A stretch of DNA of 16,789 nt, from NCBI GenBank assembly GCA_937884015.1, contig CALGBV010000162.1, positions 1 to 16,789 on the forward strand. The letters run 5' to 3'. Shown here in pieces: positions 1 to 5,281 of this stretch. The position numbers and the translations under genes are program-made. Source of the stretch: an uncultured Bacteroidales bacterium. GTDB taxonomy: Bacteria > Bacteroidota > Bacteroidia > Bacteroidales > F082. The notes under the pieces are model-generated. The model saw only the letters and a program-made list of their open reading frames with translations, was not told where the DNA came from and made no database searches. The number at the start of each line of letters is the position of its first letter. Positions within the stretch are counted from its first letter, which is position 1.

Positions 1-2
1 TT

Positions 3-482
3 GTTGTTGCTGGCACTGCACTTGGTGAAGAAGCACAAAAAGCTGCCGTACTGGTCAAATCAATCCAAAACATTCTGATTGGATTCATTGCGTTCTTCGT
101 TGCCATTTTCTTTGCAACTAAAGTTGACAAAGAAGGCTCCGAAAAAGTAGGCGCAAGCGAGATTTGGCTTAGATTCCCGAAATTCATACTCGGCTTCTTC
201 GCCGCATCTCTGATTGCTTCATTCATCATTCAGCCCGCTTTTGGAGCCGAAAATGTTGGCGCCATCAACAAAGTACTCGACCAATTCAAGAACTGGGCAT
301 TCGTCCTCGCCTTCACAAGCATCGGACTTGACACCAATTTCAAGGCCATCGCCAAGCAAATGCAAGGCGGCAAAGTGCTTTGGCTTTACATTGTCGGTCA
401 GTTATTCAACATTGCGTTGACATTCTTTGCTGTATGGTTCTTATTATCTGGCAGATTCTTCCCAATACCTGTTCTTGATTAA
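3..482 (+). CDS. YeiH-family (UPF0324) putative sulfate exporter-type membrane protein, 3' part only
   Basis: The frame is open from the window edge and ends in TAA; about 159 C-terminal residues are present and the start lies upstream. The translation is very hydrophobic and suggests about four membrane segments. Near the end, the stretch around TSIGLDTNFKAI followed by a last hydrophobic helix resembles the C-terminal part of the YeiH/UPF0324 family. Members of that family are integral inner-membrane proteins annotated as putative sulfate or sulfonate exporters, and few have been tested. The following small gene begins three bases after the stop, and a PLP enzyme and an SDR follow closely, so this is probably an early gene of an operon. 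The family call rests on motif resemblance; the substrate cannot be read from the sequence. Confidence 0.72.
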   Translation, partial: VVAGTALGEEAQKAAVLVKSIQNILIGFIAFFVAIFFATKVDKEGSEKVGASEIWLRFPKFILGFFAASLIASFIIQPAFGAENVGAINKVLDQFKNWAFVLAFTSIGLDTNFKAIAKQMQGGKVLWLYIVGQLFNIALTFFAVWFLLSGRFFPIPVLD

Positions 483-485
483 GCA

Positions 486-764
486 ATGACAAGAGCACAC
501 AAAATAGTCAAAATTGCGACTATCATGGTCATCGTTGCGACCATGATAGTCGCACTCTATATAATGGCAAACGGATTGGGCCTCGTTGACAGTCTCGACT
601 TTGGTGCCGGTGCCTATTACTATGCCGACATTCCTGACTACGAAAAAATCGACAACGGCAGTGTTTACCAAACAGCCATACCTCGCTGGATACATATTGT
701 ACTTTTTTTAGTTTGGGGGTGGCTTATGTTCAGATTATGGAAATGGATTGACAAAAAAGGCTAA
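486..764 (+). CDS. small two-helix membrane protein, unknown function
   Basis: This is a 92-residue protein that I do not recognise. It has a short basic N-terminus, a membrane segment at about residues 7-30, a loop of about 38 residues rich in Tyr, Asp and Gly, and a second hydrophobic, Trp-rich segment at about 66-86 ending in WKWIDKKG. The positive charges at both ends and the acidic loop suggest that both termini face the cytoplasm and the loop faces the periplasm. It starts three bases after the YeiH-type gene and ends six bases before the PLP enzyme, so it is almost certainly co-transcribed with both and may be an accessory subunit of the transporter. Codons 10-23 contain a perfect 16-bp inverted repeat, listed separately. 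The opposite strand also carries an open frame here (444-695), probably a by-product of that symmetry. Confidence 0.75.
   Translation: MTRAHKIVKIATIMVIVATMIVALYIMANGLGLVDSLDFGAGAYYYADIPDYEKIDNGSVYQTAIPRWIHIVLFLVWGWLMFRLWKWIDKKG
515..554 (+). repeat. perfect inverted repeat (16-bp arms, 8-base loop) inside a coding region
   Basis: The left arm 515-530 (TGCGACTATCATGGTC) is the exact reverse complement of the right arm 539-554; the loop is 531-538 (ATCGTTGC). In mRNA it would form a long stable hairpin about 30 bases after the start codon of the small membrane gene. No U-run follows, so it is not a classical terminator. At the protein level it gives the near-repeat ATIMVI / ATMIVA in the first membrane helix. 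Confidence 0.9.
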
Positions 765-770
765 AACAAA

Positions 771-1991
771 ATGAAATATCAAATTATATGTAAAAAATGC
801 GGTAAAGTCATCGGTGACTTCAAGACTTGGTTTGAGCAAGACCAAAAATGCGACTGTGGTTCAACCTACGCGGAAGTTGAATATCAGGAAAATACAATTC
901 CTGATTTTGAAAGACTTCCCAAAAACGAGAACGACTTTCAAAACCTCTACTTTGACTTCCTACCATTGGAAAGCAAGGAAAATATCGTCACTTGCGGCGA
1001 AGGCCTCATTCCAATGGAACGCTGGGAAAACCTGGAAAAAGCGGCGAAACAGCATGGCATTGATTGCGAAGTTTATGTTTACCGAAACGACCTGAACGGC
1101 GGTTCCGGCACATTCAAGGACATCAGTGCAGCATTGGCTGCCAGCGTTTTAAAGGAAAACGGCATTAAGGATTATTGCCTCGCCTCGACTGGAAATGCGG
1201 GTGTTGCCTTTGCGACCTATTTGGCCAAAGCTGGCATCAAATTCACCGAATATGCACCTTCTTTCATTGACGAAGGCTCGATAAAATCAATCCAAAACGC
1301 AGGACAAAACATTGTCATTTCAAAAGGCGGTTATGGTGATGCGAAAGCAGAAGCCGCTGATTTTCATAAAAACGGGAAGGTTTTAATCAGTGGCGGCAAC
1401 ACCGACCCATTGCGCATTGAGTCGAAAAGAACCATGGTTTTTGAATGTCTGCGGCAATTAGGAAAAATGCCAACCGTTTATATGCAGGCAGTTGCCGGCG
1501 GAACAAGTCCATTAGCATTTGAAAAAGGCTTCAACGATTTGCAAAAAGCCGGACGCACCGACTTGAAACTGCCAAGAATGTTGCTGGTTCAGCAAGACGA
1601 ATGTGATCCAATGGTCACGGCTTGGGAAAAGGCAAAAACCAACTGCTTCCCGCAAGATTGGGAGCATCAGTATGAAGCGAAAAAAAACGTGAAAACGCAA
1701 ATCAGCATCCTAACGGCAGCCAATCCGGGAAATTTTCCTTTAGTTGCTCCTCTTGTCAAAAAAAGTGGCGGAGATTTCCTTCGCGTCAAGGAAGCGGATT
1801 TACCTGATTTCGGCAAAAAAATGTTGCAGGAAAAAGGCGTTCTGTTAGGTCCGGCATCCATGGTCTGCTACGCCGGATTTTATAAAGCACTAGAAGAAAA
1901 CAAGATACACAACGGCGATTGCGTGCTGCTCAACACAGGAGAAAGTTGCGAAAGAGCCGCTTGGTTTAAGAAAGAAGTCCTATCTTTGTGA
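771..1991 (+). CDS. threonine-synthase-like PLP-dependent enzyme (fold type II)
   Basis: This is a 406-residue cytosolic enzyme. The N-terminus carries a zinc-ribbon-like knuckle (C7, C10, C27, C29), as in the archaeal/plant type of threonine synthase. The PLP-binding lysine is K116 in GSGTFKDIS. The asparagine that contacts the cofactor is N142 in STGNAG, and a Gly/Thr/Ser stretch at 389-392 (NTGES) fits the usual phosphate and ring contacts near the C-terminus. Fold type II members catalyse beta- or gamma-replacement or elimination on amino acids. Candidates are threonine synthase or a relative such as cysteate synthase (O-phosphoserine plus sulfite). I cannot decide between them by eye, but the divergent FKDIS and STGNAG motifs and the YeiH-type neighbour argue against a plain housekeeping ThrC. 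The stop lies one base before the SDR start. Confidence 0.8.
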   Translation: MKYQIICKKCGKVIGDFKTWFEQDQKCDCGSTYAEVEYQENTIPDFERLPKNENDFQNLYFDFLPLESKENIVTCGEGLIPMERWENLEKAAKQHGIDCEVYVYRNDLNGGSGTFKDISAALAASVLKENGIKDYCLASTGNAGVAFATYLAKAGIKFTEYAPSFIDEGSIKSIQNAGQNIVISKGGYGDAKAEAADFHKNGKVLISGGNTDPLRIESKRTMVFECLRQLGKMPTVYMQAVAGGTSPLAFEKGFNDLQKAGRTDLKLPRMLLVQQDECDPMVTAWEKAKTNCFPQDWEHQYEAKKNVKTQISILTAANPGNFPLVAPLVKKSGGDFLRVKEADLPDFGKKMLQEKGVLLGPASMVCYAGFYKALEENKIHNGDCVLLNTGESCERAAWFKKEVLSL

Positions 1992-1992
1992 C

Positions 1993-2784
1993 ATGATAAA
2001 ACTAAAAGGAAAAACAGCTCTTGTTACTGGCGGCGGAACTGGCATCGGCCAATCCATTGCCACACATTTGGCTCAAGAAGGTTGCAATCTGATTCTCACT
2101 GGTTTAGGAATTGAAGAACTTAACCGGACCAAAGCTACTTGCGAAAAATTCGAAGTAAAAGCCTACGCAACGGAAACACAATTAGATGATTACGCTTCCA
2201 TTGACCGGCTTTATGATTTCGTTAACAACCTAGGCCTGAAAATCGACATTTTTGTGCTCAATGCAGGCATTTCACAACGCGAAAAAGCGTTGGAAACTGA
2301 TTTTTCAGTTGACGAAAAAATCCTGAAAATCGACTTTCTGAGCAGCGTGTATCTCGTGAAGAAATTCAAAGAAATGATTAAATCGTCTGAACACGTACAG
2401 TTTAGCGTTACCACTTCCCTGTCGGGTCTGTTTGGTTTTCCTTTACGATCGGCGTATTGCGCGGCTAAACACGCATTGTTTGGCTTTTATGAATCATTGG
2501 AATTGGAATACGACAATATCAACGTCACTTTCCTCATACCGGGACGCATCAACACGCAAATCAGCAAAAGTGCCCTGCATGGCGACGGAACGGCCCATGC
2601 CAAAATGGATGCCGGACAAGCCACTGGTCTTTCAGTTGAAAAATGCGGTGCCATTGCGGTGCGCGCAATTAAAAAACAGAAACACAGAAAGTTAATCGGG
2701 AAAAAGGAATTGCTTATGGCTTACATTCACAAATATTGCCTTGGCTTGTATTACAAACTGGCACGGAAAATTTCAGCGACCTAA
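1993..2784 (+). CDS. short-chain dehydrogenase/reductase (DHRS7-like SDR)
   Basis: This 263-residue protein is a classical SDR. It has the cofactor-binding TGGGTGIG at 12-19, NAG at 90-92, and the catalytic residues S142, Y155 and K159 (YCAAK). A proline-glycine turn (IPGRINT) follows the active site, as usual. The C-terminal stretch from about 230 on is basic and amphipathic with aromatic residues, as in the DHRS7-like SDRs that sit on membranes. Such enzymes reduce or oxidise a ketone or alcohol with NAD(P)H; the substrate is not evident, and a lipid-linked ketone is plausible because of the C-terminal helix. It starts one base after the stop of the PLP enzyme, which implies translational coupling. 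A 3-ketosphinganine or 3-ketocapnine reductase is a reasonable hypothesis, not a demonstrated one. Confidence 0.85.
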   Translation: MIKLKGKTALVTGGGTGIGQSIATHLAQEGCNLILTGLGIEELNRTKATCEKFEVKAYATETQLDDYASIDRLYDFVNNLGLKIDIFVLNAGISQREKALETDFSVDEKILKIDFLSSVYLVKKFKEMIKSSEHVQFSVTTSLSGLFGFPLRSAYCAAKHALFGFYESLELEYDNINVTFLIPGRINTQISKSALHGDGTAHAKMDAGQATGLSVEKCGAIAVRAIKKQKHRKLIGKKELLMAYIHKYCLGLYYKLARKISAT

Positions 2785-2848
2785 ATACATTTCTGCAACC
2801 TTAAATCTTTAAATCTCAAATCCTTAAATCCTTAAATTCCAAACCGTC
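2785..2848 (+). repeat. short AT-rich direct repeats (TTAAATC units) in the gap before the VOC gene
   Basis: The 64-base gap holds near-identical 7-mers: TTAAATC at 2801, 2809 and 2824, TCAAATC at 2815 and TTAAATT at 2832. Neighbouring copies are 6-9 bases apart. No TAnnTTTG promoter element is seen; the closest is TACATTTC at 2786-2793, with a mismatched last base. No terminator hairpin is present, so read-through from the upstream operon is possible. Confidence 0.7.
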
Positions 2849-3916
2849 ATGAAAGAAAAAGTAATTTGCGGCATACAGCAGGTCGGCATTGGCGTTGCCG
2901 ATGTCATCGAAGCCTGGAAATGGTACTATGACAATTTCGGCTATGAAGTAAAAATCGTTGACGCAGAAGGCGTCGCAGAGCGAATGCTTCCCTACACAGG
3001 AGGCAAACCTCAACCACGACGCGCCATAATGGCTTTCAACATACGCGGTGGCGGCGGTTTTGAAATCTGGCAGCCAAAAGGCCGCGAACTCAACTATTTG
3101 AAAGAGCCATTGCGCTTAGGCGATTACGGCATTTTGGTTGCAAAATTAAAGACGGCCAACATTCAGAACGCCTACGATACCTTCAAGCGCAAAGGGCTTA
3201 ATGTCATCACCACAATCAGCGAAACGCCAATCGGTTACAAACATTTCTTCATGAAAGACCCTTACGGGAACCTTTTCGAAATCGAAGAAGACAATTACGT
3301 TTTCATCAAGGAAAAGAAAACCACGGGCGGTGCCAACGGCGTAACCATCGGTGTAAGCGACATCGACCGTTCCATAGATTTTTACGCAAAGTTGCTTGAC
3401 TACGACAAAGTTGCATACGACCATACGGATTTTTTCAGCGACCTGAAAGGTGTTCCTGGCGGCGAAAACGCATTGCGACGCGTCATTCTTGAGCGTTCAA
3501 AACCCATTGAAGGGCCACTTAGCCGAGTGATGGGGACATCGCACATCGAACTTGTCCAAAACCTCGATGAGCCAGGCCGACAACTACGTGATGGCCGTTA
3601 TTGGGGCGACCCTGGATTCATCCATCTTTGCTTCGATGTACGCAACATGGATGCAATAAAAGAACAGACCGAAGCTCTTGGCCACCCATTTGTCTGCGAC
3701 AGTGGCGTTGATTTCGATATGGGCGATGCCAACGGTCATTTCACCTACGTAGAAGACCCCGACGGCACGCTGATTGAATTTGTTGAGACCTTCAAAGTTC
3801 CGATTTCCAAGAAACTCGGATTGTCATTCAACATGGCCGACAAAGACGATCACAAGCCGCTACGCATCATGAAGCTGCTGCGGTTTGCCAAAGTGAAACG
3901 AGAGAACATTAAATAA
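2849..3916 (+). CDS. tandem VOC (glyoxalase/dioxygenase superfamily) protein
   Basis: The 355-residue protein contains two VOC domains, about 7-150 and 162-318, each made of two beta-alpha-beta-beta-beta modules. The second half of each ends in the usual D-P-x-G signature: KDPYGNLFEIEE with D137 and E144, and EDPDGTLIEFVE with D303 and E310. VOC enzymes usually bind a divalent metal through two His and two Glu. In the second domain E234 (SHIEL), H259 (FIHLCF) and E310 are present, but the first His position reads Asn/Gly (ANGVTIG). In the first domain both His positions are replaced (QQVGIG and DYGILV). The first domain is therefore probably non-catalytic, and the second may bind metal with three residues or an alternative ligand. 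The basic tail after about 325 is unassigned. Two-domain VOC proteins include extradiol and hydroxyphenylpyruvate dioxygenases; the substrate here is unknown. Confidence 0.8.
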   Translation: MKEKVICGIQQVGIGVADVIEAWKWYYDNFGYEVKIVDAEGVAERMLPYTGGKPQPRRAIMAFNIRGGGGFEIWQPKGRELNYLKEPLRLGDYGILVAKLKTANIQNAYDTFKRKGLNVITTISETPIGYKHFFMKDPYGNLFEIEEDNYVFIKEKKTTGGANGVTIGVSDIDRSIDFYAKLLDYDKVAYDHTDFFSDLKGVPGGENALRRVILERSKPIEGPLSRVMGTSHIELVQNLDEPGRQLRDGRYWGDPGFIHLCFDVRNMDAIKEQTEALGHPFVCDSGVDFDMGDANGHFTYVEDPDGTLIEFVETFKVPISKKLGLSFNMADKDDHKPLRIMKLLRFAKVKRENIK

Positions 3917-3945
3917 AAAAAGCCAGCCGATTGGCTGGCTTTTTT
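3916..3945. terminator. bidirectional intrinsic terminator between convergent genes
   Basis: A GC-rich stem AGCCAGCC (3921-3928) and GGCTGGCT (3933-3940) closes a GATT loop. It is extended by an A-run on the left and a T-run on the right, which pair with each other. It lies between the stop of the plus-strand VOC gene and the stop of the minus-strand ompH gene, and the symmetry provides a U-run in both directions. Confidence 0.95.
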
Positions 3946-3967
3946 ATTCAACAAAACTGAATTTCAA

Positions 3968-4483
3968 TTATTTGATACCCAATTTAGCTTTAACGTCTTT
4001 GGTAGCATCAATAGCATCGGTGCCAACATAAACAGTTGCGCCTGTAGCCAAATCGAGAACATAGGTGTAACCTTTTTCTTTACCGACTGCGTTGATGGCA
4101 TTCTGAATCTTTTCAAGGATTGGAGCGAGTTTTTCAGCACGCTTAGCCTCGAATTCCTGAGTGGCATTGCTTTGGAACTGTTCGATACGACTCTGGAGAT
4201 CCATGATTTCCTTTTCCTTTGACTGTTTCACAAGATTTGACATGGTAGCCTGATTAGCTTGATAATCCTGCGCCTTGGTTTCGTATTCCTTAATCATTAC
4301 CTGCATTTGTTTTTCAAGTTCGCCGTAATAGGTTTCAAGATCTTTTTCAGCCTTTGCCTTGTCAGGCATAGCATCAAGGATTTCAGCTGTGTTTACATGA
4401 GCGATTTTCACTTGTGCGCTGACAAAACCATTCATCACGAACAGAGCTGCAGCAAGGAATAAAACTTTAAATAATTTGTTCAT
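3968..4483 (-). CDS. ompH: OmpH/Skp-family periplasmic chaperone (copy 1)
   Basis: The 171-residue protein has a Sec signal peptide (basic start, hydrophobic core to about 20, likely cleavage after VSA at 23). It is followed by the OmpH-family opening KIAHVNTAEIL. The middle, about 45-120, is a long charged helical stretch expected to form the coiled-coil arms of the Skp trimer. The end returns to short strands (YTYVLDLATGATVYVG), as in the core of Skp. Skp holds unfolded outer-membrane proteins in the periplasm for delivery to the BAM complex. It is the last gene of the porG-uppS-bamA-ompH-ompH block and ends at the bidirectional terminator. It is separated from the other ompH copy by 78 bases that contain a possible promoter, so it may also be transcribed alone. 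Confidence 0.92.
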   Translation of the reverse strand: MNKLFKVLFLAAALFVMNGFVSAQVKIAHVNTAEILDAMPDKAKAEKDLETYYGELEKQMQVMIKEYETKAQDYQANQATMSNLVKQSKEKEIMDLQSRIEQFQSNATQEFEAKRAEKLAPILEKIQNAINAVGKEKGYTYVLDLATGATVYVGTDAIDATKDVKAKLGIK

Positions 4484-4532
4484 TGTACGGATTTTTAATG
4501 ATTTAACTCTAATTTGTTCTTTTATTGAGCGG

Positions 4533-4540
4533 CAAAGATA
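4533..4540 (-). promoter_or_regulatory. possible Bacteroidota -7 element upstream of ompH copy 1
   Basis: Read on the minus strand this is TATCTTTG, a match to TAnnTTTG, placed 50 bases before the start codon of the downstream ompH. No clear -33 TTTG is seen at the usual distance, so the call is tentative. Confidence 0.4.
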
Positions 4541-4561
4541 AGATTTTTTTCAATACGGAAA

Positions 4562-5218
4562 TCATTTCTTGCCTGCCGGTTTGGTTGGAGCAGGAGTTTT
4601 ACCACCGCCATTGCCTGATGTGCTTGGTTTGTTATTGCCACCGACAGCAGCACTTCTGTGACGGTCTTCACGACGCACGGTTTGCATCACATTGCCAAGC
4701 TGGTCGAGGACCTCATCGCTGATGTCATTCTTATCGCTGGCATAAAGGACTGAGGTGCCCGAAGCTAAGTCAAGGATGAAAGCGTAGTTTTTGGTTTGAG
4801 CAAGTTCCTGCATGGCCGTGTAAATCTTTTCCTGAATAGGCTGGACCAATTCAGTACGTTTCTGATAAAGCTGACCGTCAGCACCAAAATACTGCATCTG
4901 CAAGTTCTTGGCTTCCTGTTCCTTATTGACGATTTCCTGTTCGCGGGCATGTTTTTGGTCTTCCGAAAGCAGCACTTGTTCGGTCTGATACTTGCTGTAC
5001 ATTTCCGAAACCTTGTCCCTGACAGCCTTGATTTCATTCTGCCACTTTATCGATAAGGCATTCAGTTCTTCCTGAGCATCAGCATATTCCGGAATGTTTT
5101 CCATAATGTACTCGGAATCGACGTAAACGATTTTCTGGCCGCCAATCTGTGCGTTGGCACCCATCACGCCACAGCAAACGATAGCTGCGGTCAACAACAA
5201 AGATTTTAACTTTTTCAT
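4562..5218 (-). CDS. ompH: OmpH/Skp-family periplasmic chaperone (copy 2, with a Gly/Pro/Lys tail)
   Basis: The 218-residue protein has a Sec signal peptide ending at ANA-Q (about residue 23) and the family start KIVYVDSEYIMENIPEY. A long charged coiled-coil region follows at about 45-125, then the strand-forming segment around NYAFILDLASGTSVLYAS. It differs from the neighbouring copy in a C-terminal extension of about 40 residues that is low in complexity and rich in Gly, Asn, Ser, Pro, Thr and Lys (from about 178), presumably disordered and basic. It lies 63 bases after bamA, in which no promoter element was found, so it is probably co-transcribed with bamA. The role is the same as for the family: holding outer-membrane protein clients in the periplasm. 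Confidence 0.92.
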   Translation of the reverse strand: MKKLKSLLLTAAIVCCGVMGANAQIGGQKIVYVDSEYIMENIPEYADAQEELNALSIKWQNEIKAVRDKVSEMYSKYQTEQVLLSEDQKHAREQEIVNKEQEAKNLQMQYFGADGQLYQKRTELVQPIQEKIYTAMQELAQTKNYAFILDLASGTSVLYASDKNDISDEVLDQLGNVMQTVRREDRHRSAAVGGNNKPSTSGNGGGKTPAPTKPAGKK

Positions 5219-5281
5219 TTTATTTCAATTTAAATTATTTCTAATAGCATGATTATCTACACAACAATCGTTCCAAAATCA

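Noticed and set aside
444..695. 83-residue minus-strand ORF over the small membrane gene
   Set aside because: It overlaps the coding end of the transporter and the small gene, has no family features, and its open state is partly a result of the inverted repeat at 515-554.
3916..3945. small RNA or riboswitch
   Set aside because: The simple GC stem with flanking A- and T-runs between convergent stops is fully explained as a bidirectional terminator.
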